From positions 8,230-29,544 of the forward strand of contig DJVK01000010.1 in assembly GCA_002441145.1 (NCBI GenBank): DNA of 21,315 bases, given 5' to 3'. The notes under the pieces were generated by a model that was given only the letters and a program-made list of their open reading frames with translations, searched no databases and was not told the origin of the DNA. Numbering within the stretch: the first letter of the stretch is position 1; every line of letters begins with the position of its first letter. Shown here one piece after another: positions 13,899 through 21,315 of this stretch. Made by a program: the position numbers and the translations under genes. The stretch comes from Candidatus Saccharibacteria bacterium UBA6258 (GTDB lineage: Bacteria > Patescibacteriota > Saccharimonadia > Saccharimonadales > Saccharimonadaceae).

Positions 13899-15836
13899 AT
13901 GAGACATTACGAGGTGGCACCATTACAAATTATTCGTGCGACGAGTAATGTATTTACGTACGCATCAGAAACCGAGCTATCGGTCGGTCAGCTGGTGACC
14001 ATTCCTGTTGGCAAAAAAGCCATAACGGGACTTGTGACTGCCGCGACACCTAAGCCCCAATTCGAAACCAAACAAATCACGGCCGCACTAGACGTTGCGA
14101 TGATTCCCGCACAACTCGTAGCGACAGCGCTCTGGATGAGCGACTACTACGCTACTCATTTAGCGACGGTGCTACAAACAGTACTGCCTCGTGGCGTCAC
14201 CAAAAAACGTCGCGAACGTAAAGCTAACAGTGGTCGCCCTACACGAGATCGAACACATTTTTTACTCAATACGCAACAAACCCGCGCCGTTGATCAAATC
14301 ACTGCCATGACTCCAGGTACTGCCATTTTGCACGGAATTACAGGTAGCGGTAAAACCGCGGTATACATCGAACTAGCCAAACGCCAAATTGCCGAAGGCA
14401 AATCAACGCTTATTCTTGTACCCGAGATCGCCCTCACCTCGCAGCTCGTATCTGAATTCGAAAATCATTTTAGCGACGTCATCCTTACCCATTCGCGCCA
14501 GACAGAAGCCGAACGTCACCTCGCTTGGGTCAATGCCGCCTCAAGCGACGCGCCTCGCATCGCCATCGGCCCGCGCTCAGTTCTATTCATGCCACTCGCA
14601 TCGATAGGCGCAATCATCATAGACGAAGCTCATGAACCCAGCTTCAAGCAAGATCAAGCACCTCGCTACTCAGCCCTACGAGTCGCGAGCGTGCTCGCCT
14701 CGCATCATAACGCAAAAGTTATTCAAGGGTCGGCAACGCCCCTCGTCAGTGAATACTTTTTTGCACAATCAGCTAAGCGTCCAATCATCGAGATGTTCAC
14801 CAAGGCACGCGCTGACGCGACCACCCCTGATGTACAGCTAGTTGATATGACAAAAAAAATGTTATTCACGCGCCATCGCTTGTTTTCGGACACGCTGCTA
14901 ACTGAGCTTGCTGCGACACTCGAGGCTGGCAATCAGGCATTAATCTTCCATAACCGGCGCGGTAGTGCCAGTACGACTCTCTGTGAAGAGTGTGGCTGGT
15001 CGGCGCTGTGCGGACGGTGTTTCGTTCCCTACACGCTACATGCGGATCAACACGCGTTGCGGTGTCATATATGCGGCGCCAACGAACGCGTGCCGACATC
15101 CTGCCCAGAATGCCACTCCGCATCAGTCATCCATAAAGGCATCGGCACAAAACTCATCGAATCAGAACTACGTAAACTCTTCCCCGACAAGATCATCGCT
15201 CGATTCGACGGCGACTCCGCAAACGAAGATACCGTTGAAAAAAGATACCAAGAACTATACGACGGGGCTATCGATATTATTATCGGTACGCAGGTCATCG
15301 CAAAAGGCCTCGACCTACCTAAGCTTCGGACTGTTGGCGTGGTACAAGCCGATGCAGGTCTAGCACTGCCTGATTTTGCCGCCAGTGAACGTACTTTCCA
15401 GCTACTCGCTCAAGTTGTTGGCCGTGTCGGCCGATCACTTCATCCAACAAAAGTCATCGTGCAAAGCTACCAACCCGATCATCGCGCCGTCCGCCTTGGT
15501 ATCGCCCAGGATTACGCATCATTTTACGAAGATACGCTCGCTGAACGAAAAAAGAGTCACTTCCCTCCGTTTACCTATTTGCTTAAACTAACCTGCGTGT
15601 ACAAAACCGAAGTGGCCGCCGTTCGCAATGCACAAACGCTTGCTCGAGATTTGAAGCAACGCTACGGTGACGTCATCATCTTTGGTCCGACGCCATCATT
15701 TTACGAACGTCAACACGACACATACCGTTGGCAAATCGTCATTAAATCGCCCAAACGTGCACGACTACTCGAAATCATCAAAGACGTCCCAACAACGCAC
15801 TGGCAAGTTGATCTCGACCCCGCCTCCCTACTGTAA
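13899..15836 (+). CDS. priA: Primosomal protein N' (replication restart helicase PriA)
   Basis: Superfamily 2 helicase that reloads the replisome at stalled forks. 645 aa from the chosen start, shorter than the 732 aa of E. coli. Order of parts: N-terminal fork-binding domain (MRHYEVAPLQIIRATSNVFTY...), Walker A HGITGSGKTAVY, DEAH box IIIDEAHEPSFKQ, GSATPLVSEY (motif III-like), the zinc region with CEECGW, CGRC, CHIC and CPEC (eight cysteines in four pairs, all kept), and motifs V-VI GTQVIAKGLDLP and QVVGRVGRS. The reading frame is open back to 13719, but those 60 extra residues overlap the opposite gene and lack similarity. The TATAAT ending 7 nt before 13899, and family alignment, fix the start there. 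def follows after 32 nt. Confidence 0.96.
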   Translation: MRHYEVAPLQIIRATSNVFTYASETELSVGQLVTIPVGKKAITGLVTAATPKPQFETKQITAALDVAMIPAQLVATALWMSDYYATHLATVLQTVLPRGVTKKRRERKANSGRPTRDRTHFLLNTQQTRAVDQITAMTPGTAILHGITGSGKTAVYIELAKRQIAEGKSTLILVPEIALTSQLVSEFENHFSDVILTHSRQTEAERHLAWVNAASSDAPRIAIGPRSVLFMPLASIGAIIIDEAHEPSFKQDQAPRYSALRVASVLASHHNAKVIQGSATPLVSEYFFAQSAKRPIIEMFTKARADATTPDVQLVDMTKKMLFTRHRLFSDTLLTELAATLEAGNQALIFHNRRGSASTTLCEECGWSALCGRCFVPYTLHADQHALRCHICGANERVPTSCPECHSASVIHKGIGTKLIESELRKLFPDKIIARFDGDSANEDTVEKRYQELYDGAIDIIIGTQVIAKGLDLPKLRTVGVVQADAGLALPDFAASERTFQLLAQVVGRVGRSLHPTKVIVQSYQPDHRAVRLGIAQDYASFYEDTLAERKKSHFPPFTYLLKLTCVYKTEVAAVRNAQTLARDLKQRYGDVIIFGPTPSFYERQHDTYRWQIVIKSPKRARLLEIIKDVPTTHWQVDLDPASLL

Positions 15837-15851
15837 ATCGTATCTGTTATC

Positions 15852-15860
15852 TGGTATAAT
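15852..15860 (+). promoter_or_regulatory. Extended -10 promoter giving a leaderless def mRNA
   Basis: TGGTATAAT, identical to the ftsA box, lies in the 32-nt gap between the priA stop and def. It ends 8 nt before the GTG start of def, so the leader would be about 2 nt. The -35 region overlaps the priA stop and is weak. No ribosome site is present. Confidence 0.7.
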
Positions 15861-15868
15861 ACTCAGAA

Positions 15869-16444
15869 GTGAAAAAAGAAGATATCATAACCCTACCAAA
15901 CCCGCACCTGCGCACAAAATCGCAGCGTGTTCATGTTGTCACCGACGAAGTCAAAGCATTGATCAAAGATATGACCGATGCGAGCCTTGATTGGGAGAAC
16001 TCCCGCCCGCACGAAATTAGCGCCGCACTGGCCGCTGTACAGGTAGACCGCCTAGAGCGCGTTGTTATTGTCCGCAGCGATTTCGACGATAAAGCTATCC
16101 ACGAATTCGTCGCCATCATCAACCCCGAAATCGTTAAATACGAAGGCGAATTACTTACAGAATTTGAAGGCTGCCTTAGTGTCAACGGTGTATACGGCAA
16201 AGTGCCACGCTATTCAAAGATTCGCGTCAAAGCACTTGATATCGACGGCAACGAGGTACGATTCAAAGCCGACGGCTTTTTAGCGCGCGTCATTCAGCAC
16301 GAAATTGACCACACCAACGGCATCGTCTTTATCGACCACATTCGCGACGATAAGACCGCTTTCGCCAAACTCGATGAAAACGGCGAACTTCAACCACTTG
16401 ATTATGACGAACACATCAAAGACAATTCTATTCTTTGGGACTGA
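15869..16444 (+). CDS. def: Peptide deformylase
   Basis: Removes the formyl group from the first methionine of new proteins. 191 aa. Motif 2 EGCLSV (100-105) carries the metal ligand Cys102, and motif 3 QHEIDHTNG (143-151) carries His144, catalytic Glu145 and His148, so the metal site is complete. Motif 1, usually GxGLAAxQ, reads SAALAAVQ (51-58): both glycines are replaced although the glutamine is kept. The start codon is GTG, with no ribosome site; the promoter box 8 nt upstream implies a leaderless mRNA. Its last 41 nt overlap the start of fmt, which acts at the other end of the same formylation cycle. Alternative identities are unlikely. Confidence 0.94.
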   Translation: MKKEDIITLPNPHLRTKSQRVHVVTDEVKALIKDMTDASLDWENSRPHEISAALAAVQVDRLERVVIVRSDFDDKAIHEFVAIINPEIVKYEGELLTEFEGCLSVNGVYGKVPRYSKIRVKALDIDGNEVRFKADGFLARVIQHEIDHTNGIVFIDHIRDDKTAFAKLDENGELQPLDYDEHIKDNSILWD

Positions 16445-17291
16445 GGACTTTAGCCTCTATTCCCTACGCGCGCTGGTTGATGCGGGCTTTAACGTTGCTG
16501 CCGTTATTACAAAACCCGATACTCGTCGTGGACGGGGCGAAAAACTTACAAAACCTGCTGTTAAAGTATTCGCCGAACAGCACCACATTCCTGTCTGGCA
16601 ACCTGCCAAGCTCCTCGACATTATCGACGATATCAAACAATTCGATAACCCCGCCGGCGTACTGGTAAGCTATGGCAAAATCATTCCCCAAGAAATTATT
16701 GACTTGTTCAATCCCGGTATCATTAACGTCCACCCGTCTCTCCTCCCGATATACCGCGGCCCGTCGCCAATCGAATCGGCAATCATCAATCGTGACAATA
16801 AAACTGGTGTTACTATTATGCGACTCAGTAAGGCCATGGATGCCGGCCCCATCTACGCACAAGTCCCCTATGCGCTGGATCAGAGCGAAACAAAGCCCGA
16901 ATTATACGAAACTCTTGGCACACTTGGTGCAAACTTCTTGGTCAGTAAGCTGCCAGCTATTCTTGACGGTTCATTGCAGCCCCAACCTCAAGACGATGCA
17001 GCGGCTACCTACTGCAAGCTGCTTTCTAAGCAAGATTCGTACCTCGAACCAACGCAAACCACGCCGGGCGCAGCCGAAGCGCGCATTCGCGCTCATCTTG
17101 GCTTCCCACGGACCCGTCTTCAGCTCGGCGAACACGATGTTATCGTCACTAAGGCTCATGGAGTGATGACAAAAAAGACACCGCTCGACGTTGAATGTCA
17201 GAACGGTGCCTATTTATCTATCGATGAATTGATTGCCCCGAGCGGGCGCACTATGACCGGCGAAGAATTCTTGCGCGGTTACACGATTTAA
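16404..17291 (+). CDS. fmt: Methionyl-tRNA formyltransferase
   Basis: Formylates the initiator Met-tRNA using 10-formyltetrahydrofolate. 295 aa from the chosen start, a little shorter than the E. coli enzyme (315 aa), mostly in the C-terminal tRNA-binding domain. The N-terminal Rossmann part begins KTILFFGTEDFSLYSL, and the catalytic residues Asn108, His110 and Asp146 are in INVHPSLLPIYRGPSPIES and AMDAGPIYA. The frame is open back to 16305, but the extra residues lie inside def and do not resemble the family; the ATG at 16404 matches the family N-terminus. It overlaps def by 41 nt and has no ribosome site, so translation probably depends on def. Its TAA stop abuts the stop of the convergent DUF5663 gene. 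Confidence 0.95.
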   Translation: MTNTSKTILFFGTEDFSLYSLRALVDAGFNVAAVITKPDTRRGRGEKLTKPAVKVFAEQHHIPVWQPAKLLDIIDDIKQFDNPAGVLVSYGKIIPQEIIDLFNPGIINVHPSLLPIYRGPSPIESAIINRDNKTGVTIMRLSKAMDAGPIYAQVPYALDQSETKPELYETLGTLGANFLVSKLPAILDGSLQPQPQDDAAATYCKLLSKQDSYLEPTQTTPGAAEARIRAHLGFPRTRLQLGEHDVIVTKAHGVMTKKTPLDVECQNGAYLSIDELIAPSGRTMTGEEFLRGYTI

Positions 17292-17714
17292 CTAATTTGA
17301 GCCGAGGATTGCATCGCGGTTCGCGATGATTTCGGTCTTAAGCTCTTCCATAGTACGCGCAACAACGTCGCGGTAATCAGGGCGGTTAAGCCCGAGCCAC
17401 TTCAACGATGCATACTCTGATAAAATAACGAGTTCAGGAACATCGGCTGGCGCACCAGACTTAAGCTGCTGGTAGATTGAGTCTTCGGCATAGTTAGGAA
17501 CGTTTGCCGTTACCCACGCGCTCACCTTTTCAGGATTACGATCGATAAACGATTCGAATTGCTCTAGCTGAGCGTCGCTCAAGCCTTCGCTTAATCGCGT
17601 ACCGACACGTAGTTCAAGTTGTTCACGAAAGTGATCGAGAAATGCTTGCTTCTGCTCTGCTGGCAAATCGCCGAGGCCTACATCTTGTAGAAATTTGTCA
17701 TCTAATTGAAACAT
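17292..17714 (-). CDS. DUF5663-type protein of unknown function
   Basis: 140 aa, soluble, acidic, mostly helical. The opening FLQDVGLGDLPAEQKQAFLDHFREQLELRVGTRLSEGLSDAQL is the pattern I associate with DUF5663 proteins of Saccharibacteria and other CPR: a GLxxLP turn, a helix ending in LELRVG, and a LSDAQLEQFESF helix. The remainder (residues 60-140) has no motif I recognise. No cysteine, no signal peptide, no membrane segment. The ribosome site AAGGA stands 7 nt before the ATG. It starts 30 nt after the 494-aa membrane protein gene, probably in one transcript, and converges on fmt with no base between the stop codons. Function unknown. Confidence 0.78.
   Translation of the reverse strand: MFQLDDKFLQDVGLGDLPAEQKQAFLDHFREQLELRVGTRLSEGLSDAQLEQFESFIDRNPEKVSAWVTANVPNYAEDSIYQQLKSGAPADVPELVILSEYASLKWLGLNRPDYRDVVARTMEELKTEIIANRDAILGSN
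17312..17328. other. Perfect hairpin inside the end of the DUF5663 gene
   Basis: CATCGCG, GTT, CGCGATG: a 7-bp GC-rich inverted repeat 20 nt beyond the fmt stop and inside the last codons of the DUF5663 gene. The flanks are not T-rich on either strand, so it is a poor intrinsic terminator by the usual rule, but it is the only strong hairpin near these abutting convergent ends. Confidence 0.5.
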
Positions 17715-17744
17715 GTGATATCCTTCTTCTTACGTTGCGCCGGT

Positions 17745-19229
17745 TTAACCGCGCATCTTCATAATCGATTGTAGCACATCGGCGGGCATCTGGCCCGAAT
17801 GACTAATACCAGGGTTGCCGTCCTTCATTGTGTATACCCATTCCTTAATTGCAGGATCAGTAGTTGTCAAAAGTTTCTTGAGTAATGACGAGATTTCGTT
17901 AGGCTCCACGCCAGCTTCAGTTAGGGTTCTCGTCCAACCTTCACCCTTGACTACGGTCAGCGCGTCGGCGCTAAAGGTAATCGCTTCGCCTATGCCAGAG
18001 ATAGCGTCACCAGCAGCTGAGAATGCGTGTTCCCCAGCAGTCCTAACCATATTCATACTATCACCGAGGACGGCGGCATCACTACCGGCAGCAGAGGATG
18101 CAAGTTTATTGCCCACTTCTGTCATTGGCGTCGTGTCGAATCCTTGCTTACCGAGCTGATAGATGGCAATACTAATGGCAGTAACCGCGATACCAGCGCC
18201 AATAATCTTGGCCTTTTCACGAGTCGGACGACCGCGAAACTTATCTAATTTACCCTTCAACGCTTCCTTGCGGCTCCGTGACCAGTCGCCAGGATGGTTA
18301 AGAATCTCATCAAACCTCCATTTGCGAGGAGCGTCAGGAGTGACTGCAAGTGGTTCAGGCAATGCGTCGGCAGCGCTAGCGTCAGCGTCTGGCGTAACGT
18401 CCAAAGGCGCGGGCAAGGCGTCAGTAGCATCAGGCGTTACATCCAATGGTGCAGGCTGATCTACATCAACGGCATCAGGAGTTACATCGAGTGAAGCGGG
18501 CAAAACGTCGGCTTTGTCAGCGGCATCGGCTTCTGGAGCATCAGTGGTGTCTGCTTTTGGTTCGGCAGCGTCAACGCCGGGCTCATCAGAATCATCGTCG
18601 TCGGCCTCTGCGGGCGCAGGTTCGGTCATATCGATAAGGCGACTCGTAATCGCATCGACGCCTGCCTTAGGATAGTTACTCTGCTCAGTAAACTTAACGA
18701 GTAATTCCTGCAAACGATCTTCTTTGTCTTTTAACGACTCGGCTAATTTAGCGTCGTTTTCAGGAGTGACGACAGTGCCACCGATTCGAGCGATGTCTTC
18801 TGCAATCATTTGCATCTGGCGAACGTGCGGATCGTTTTGCATTAGTGAAGCAACCCATGCCTCTTGGGCAGCGGCCTTTGCATCGCGTTCAGCGTTGATA
18901 TCAGTATCTATAGCGGCATTCATCTCGAGAGCCTCTGCATGCAAATTGTCATAGTTATACGGATTTGCGCGTGAATTATCTATCTCTGCTTCAACAAAAG
19001 GACGACCGTCGGCAAATTGCTTATCCTGAGCCTCTTGGCGCTTCTCAAGCATTGCGAGGTGGCGCGCATAATCACCGCCTTCTTCTAGGCGGTTCTTTGC
19101 CTCGTCACTAAAGTCAGTTTTACCGGCCCGGCCGTAAAGCGATGCCTCGAAAACTTCTTTTTGATAAGCAAGTTTATTGGCTTCAAAATTGTCGAGGAGG
19201 GGGTTGCTTTGTGGGGCTGTTTCACTCAT
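17745..19229 (-). CDS. Uncharacterised single-pass membrane protein with an acidic linker and four PLDVTPDA-type repeats
   Basis: 494 aa, family not recognised. Residues 1-200 are charged and helix-rich (EEGGDYARHLAMLEKRQEAQ, AERDAKAAAQEAW), possibly coiled coil. Residues 202-300 are a low-complexity Ala/Asp/Pro/Glu linker with four copies of a repeat: LPASLDVTPDA (243-253), QPAPLDVTPDA (258-268), LPAPLDVTPDA (272-282) and LPEPLAVTPDA (290-300). A basic stretch RSRKEALKGKLDKFRGRPTR (318-337) precedes one membrane segment IIGAGIAVTAISIAIYQLG (342-360). With basic residues before the helix, the C-terminal part (361-494) should lie outside and the long N-terminal part in the cytoplasm. The final segment VKGEGWTRTLTEAGVEPNEI (427-446) vaguely recalls a LysM-like start, unproven. 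Ribosome site AAGGA, about 13 nt upstream. DUF5663 follows after 30 nt. Confidence 0.82.
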   Translation of the reverse strand: MSETAPQSNPLLDNFEANKLAYQKEVFEASLYGRAGKTDFSDEAKNRLEEGGDYARHLAMLEKRQEAQDKQFADGRPFVEAEIDNSRANPYNYDNLHAEALEMNAAIDTDINAERDAKAAAQEAWVASLMQNDPHVRQMQMIAEDIARIGGTVVTPENDAKLAESLKDKEDRLQELLVKFTEQSNYPKAGVDAITSRLIDMTEPAPAEADDDDSDEPGVDAAEPKADTTDAPEADAADKADVLPASLDVTPDAVDVDQPAPLDVTPDATDALPAPLDVTPDADASAADALPEPLAVTPDAPRKWRFDEILNHPGDWSRSRKEALKGKLDKFRGRPTREKAKIIGAGIAVTAISIAIYQLGKQGFDTTPMTEVGNKLASSAAGSDAAVLGDSMNMVRTAGEHAFSAAGDAISGIGEAITFSADALTVVKGEGWTRTLTEAGVEPNEISSLLKKLLTTTDPAIKEWVYTMKDGNPGISHSGQMPADVLQSIMKMRG

Positions 19230-19296
19230 TGTGGTGGAATGTCCTTCCCTAGCTGTGGCTAGCGATGTTTGTATGTTTGTTTTTGATTATGCGTTT

Positions 19297-19325
19297 ATAC
19301 TAGCATAATCGTGATAGAAAGTCAA
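19297..19325 (-). promoter_or_regulatory. Sigma-70-type promoter for the 494-aa membrane protein gene
   Basis: On the minus strand TTGACT (19325-19320), a 17-nt spacer and TAGTAT (19302-19297), with TGC directly before the -10 box. It predicts a leader of about 60 nt, which contains a small hairpin CTAGC/GCTAG just ahead of the ribosome site. Confidence 0.7.
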
Positions 19326-19337
19326 TAGTATGGCACA

Positions 19338-19367
19338 AAATATACCGCCTCTGTGGGCGGTATATTT
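19338..19367 (-). terminator. Rho-independent terminator after infB
   Basis: A perfect 12-bp stem AAATATACCGCC/GGCGGTATATTT with a 6-nt loop begins 18 nt after the infB stop. On the minus strand its right arm ends in TATATTTT, supplying the U-run. It ends the infB transcript just before the next promoter. Confidence 0.9.
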
Positions 19368-19385
19368 AAACAGTCGGTTAAAACT

Positions 19386-21161
19386 CTATTTAAGCGTACG
19401 CTTAACGAGTTCGCGAGTGAAGAATTCGAGCTTATCACCCTCTTCAATAAGCACCTTTTTGTGTGTCTTAAGGTTAAGCCCACACATTTCGCCTTCGAAG
19501 ACTTCTTTAGCCTCTTGCTGTTGGCGTTGAACGTGAGCAACCTCGACTTCGGCAACCTGCTCGCCACCGTGCATCACACGGGCGAGTACGCTTGCCGTCA
19601 CCTTACCTTCGGTCATTTCACCGCCACAGATGACCTCTTCCTTCATAGTGCGGAAGATACCCTTGATGGTAAGCTTGCCTATCTCGGTTTCGACGACTTC
19701 AGGTGCTAGCATTTGCTCCATGCTGCTACGAGCGTCATCAAGCAGTTCATAAATAACCTTGAACAAGCGAACTTGCACTTTATCGCGCATCGCTAGTCGC
19801 TTAACAGCTGGCGGCAGATCGATATTAAAACCATAAATAATCGCTTCGCTACTCTCTGCTAGGCGGACATCATTTTCAGTAACGCTACCCACGCCACTAC
19901 CAATAATTCGCATCGTAATTTGACCGCCGGTTTCGACAAGACGAAGACTATCCATAACAGAGGTCAAAGACCCTTGTACGTCAGCTTTAACGATAACCTT
20001 GAATTCTTGCACGTCACGCTTTTGGGTCATCATCTTCAGCAGGTCAGCACCCGTAACATTGGTGCTTGCCATGTTCTTTTCGCGCTCGATTTTGGCGCGC
20101 TCAACCATCATACGAGCTTCTTTTTCGCTCTTAACAATGGTAAAGACATCACCGAACTGAGGCAACTCCTTGAATCCAGTCACTGTAACTGGCGTAGACG
20201 GACCTGCCGCCTTCATAGTCTTACCCGTAAAGTCGAGGAGCGTGCGCACCTTACCATATGACGTACCGGCAACCAAGAAGTGGCCTGGCTTAAGGCTTCC
20301 CTGCTCGACAAGCAAGCCGACGACCGATCCACGACCAGTTTCCATGTGCGCTTCGATGACAAGACCTTCGGCAGGGACATCGATGTCCGCCTTAAGTTCT
20401 TCCATGTCGGCAACAAGCAACACCATATCAAGCAACTTTTCGATCCCTTCGCCAGTTTTTGCACTGACAGGGACCATAACGACGTCACCGCCCCATTCTT
20501 CTGGGTTGAGTTGGTGTTCGCTCGCCAGCTGTGCTTTAACCATCTCTGGATTAGCAGCTTCTTTGTCAATCTTGTTGATTGCAACAACGATTTTGGCGTT
20601 CGCACTGCGGGCAAATCGAATTGCTTCGATAGTCTGAGGCTTTACACCGTCATCAGCAGCAACAACGATAATAACAACGTCGGTTAGCGCGGCACCGTGC
20701 TGACGCAACGCAGCAAACGCTTCGTGGCCAGGTGTGTCGAGCAATGTAATCGTACGGTCCTTACGGACCGTCTGATAGGCGCTAATGTGCTGTGTAATGC
20801 CACCAGCTTCGCCATCGACTGTTTTAGTTTGCAGAATAGAATCGAGAAGGCTCGTTTTACCGTGGTCGACGTGGCCCATGACAGCGACGATCGGTGGACG
20901 ATCGACGGCTTTGTCAGATGGGATGTGAAGTCGTTGAACGGTTTTATTTTCGGCTTCTTTACGATTTAGCGTGACATCAAGACCAAGCTCTTCAACAATA
21001 ATCTGAGCGGTCTCAAAGTCGATTCGTTGGTTAATCGTGGCAACGATACCATTCTTGAACAATTCTCCTACAAGCTGCGTTACCGGCAGGTTGAGCGTTT
21101 CCGCGAGTTCGCCTACAGTGATTGAATCAGCAATGACCAATACTTTTTCTGGTTGACTCAT
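19386..21161 (-). CDS. infB: Translation initiation factor IF-2
   Basis: GTPase that brings formyl-Met-tRNA to the 30S subunit and promotes subunit joining. 591 aa: a compact form compared with 890 aa in E. coli. One short IF2_N-type domain (about residues 5-60, ADSITVGELAETLNLPVTQL) directly precedes the G domain, with G1 GHVDHGKT (96-103), G3 DTPGHE (142-147), G4 NKID (196-199) and G5 SAKTG. Domains II to IV follow, ending in the tRNA-binding C-terminal domain (KRTLK end). The ribosome site AAAGGAG lies 7 nt before the ATG. It sits 64 nt downstream of the S1-domain gene, and a strong terminator follows. Confidence 0.98.
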   Translation of the reverse strand: MSQPEKVLVIADSITVGELAETLNLPVTQLVGELFKNGIVATINQRIDFETAQIIVEELGLDVTLNRKEAENKTVQRLHIPSDKAVDRPPIVAVMGHVDHGKTSLLDSILQTKTVDGEAGGITQHISAYQTVRKDRTITLLDTPGHEAFAALRQHGAALTDVVIIVVAADDGVKPQTIEAIRFARSANAKIVVAINKIDKEAANPEMVKAQLASEHQLNPEEWGGDVVMVPVSAKTGEGIEKLLDMVLLVADMEELKADIDVPAEGLVIEAHMETGRGSVVGLLVEQGSLKPGHFLVAGTSYGKVRTLLDFTGKTMKAAGPSTPVTVTGFKELPQFGDVFTIVKSEKEARMMVERAKIEREKNMASTNVTGADLLKMMTQKRDVQEFKVIVKADVQGSLTSVMDSLRLVETGGQITMRIIGSGVGSVTENDVRLAESSEAIIYGFNIDLPPAVKRLAMRDKVQVRLFKVIYELLDDARSSMEQMLAPEVVETEIGKLTIKGIFRTMKEEVICGGEMTEGKVTASVLARVMHGGEQVAEVEVAHVQRQQQEAKEVFEGEMCGLNLKTHKKVLIEEGDKLEFFTRELVKRTLK

Positions 21162-21225
21162 GATTTGCTCCTTTCTCCTCCGTGCAGCTTGCAGGTGGAA
21201 TTACCCATGAATTAGTTACACGGGA

Positions 21226-21315
21226 CTATTTATTTTTCTTGTCAGCAAGGCTCAATGAGATCTTGCGGTTTTCTTTGTCGACATCAAGGACGACAAATTC
21301 TTTGCGTTCGTTAAG
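21226..21315 (-). CDS. rpsA: C-terminal end of an S1-domain RNA-binding protein, probably ribosomal protein S1; 5' part outside window
   Basis: Only the last 29 codons are visible. FVVLDVDKENRKISLSLADK is the closing half of an S1 (OB-fold) domain: the hydrophobic strand, the DxENRKISLS turn and final strand are typical of S1 repeats. The lysine-rich tail then stops at TAG. Ending in an S1 repeat points to ribosomal protein S1 rather than NusA, the other common infB neighbour, whose S1 domain lies in the middle of the protein. Another S1-domain protein cannot be ruled out from so short a piece. Confidence 0.7.
   Translation of the reverse strand, partial: LNERKEFVVLDVDKENRKISLSLADKKNK

Noticed and set aside
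18430..18520. Repeat units at 18319-18501 as a CRISPR or tandem DNA repeat
   Set aside because: They are in-frame coding repeats of unequal spacing in the 494-aa protein, with synonymous differences, not identical direct repeats with spacers.
20170..20637. Open frames on both strands overlapping infB
   Set aside because: infB is complete and conserved; these are shadow frames without motifs.
21226..21315. Identity as NusA, the usual gene before infB
   Set aside because: The visible end is an S1 repeat followed by a short Lys-rich tail; NusA carries its S1 domain centrally and ends differently.
1..21315. Alternative genetic code (UGA = Gly), as used in some CPR phyla
   Set aside because: ftsA ends on UGA and def on UGA at the expected family lengths, and no internal UGA is needed in any gene.

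Overview
The window looks like a piece of a Candidatus Saccharibacteria (TM7, Patescibacteria/CPR) chromosome. This is inferred from content and gene order, not from a marker-gene search. The pointers are short housekeeping proteins (IF-2 of 591 aa, PriA of about 645 aa), a DUF5663-type protein, the block recJ-rpsU-yqeY-adk-map-ftsA-ftsZ-nrdR, a VKOR-type thiol oxidase, and tight gene packing with overlaps. UGA acts as a normal stop. It is an ordinary core-genome region: I see no insertion sequence, phage gene, CRISPR array, rRNA or tRNA.

Layout, read along the minus strand from the right edge. The 3' end of an S1-domain protein (probably rpsA) is followed by infB, which ends at a strong terminator. 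A 494-aa single-pass membrane protein of unknown function has its own promoter and is followed by a DUF5663 protein, which converges stop-to-stop on fmt. The only plus-strand block is priA, def, fmt. Divergent from priA is a long minus-strand run: a phosphoribosyltransferase-like gene, a winged-helix regulator, recJ, rpsU, yqeY, adk, map, ftsA, ftsZ, nrdR, a cysteine-poor thioredoxin-fold protein, VKOR and DoxX, closed by a perfect hairpin terminator. Last comes a leader with a T-box element, then ileS, a class I glutamine amidotransferase (peptidase C26 type) and a membrane-anchored CAP-domain protein cut by the left edge.

The genes fall into working groups: initiation of translation (IF-2, formyltransferase, deformylase, methionine aminopeptidase, S21), cell division (FtsA, FtsZ), replication restart and repair (PriA, RecJ), nucleotide control (Adk, NrdR), and an envelope thiol-redox set (thioredoxin-fold protein, VKOR, DoxX).

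The most interesting signals are regulatory or concern lost motifs. (1) The ileS leader has a textbook T-box tRNA-binding bulge between two helices, a very short Stem I with an isoleucine specifier, and a possible Shine-Dalgarno-sequestering switch. (2) Several genes (ftsA, priA, def, probably the phosphoribosyltransferase) have a -10 box 6 to 8 nt before the start codon, implying leaderless mRNAs beside genes with strong Shine-Dalgarno sites. (3) NrdR has lost all four zinc-ribbon cysteines. (4) A thioredoxin-fold protein without CxxC overlaps VKOR, with DoxX next. Several start codons are corrected below from ribosome-site or promoter spacing: ileS, nrdR, ftsA, rpsU, priA and fmt.
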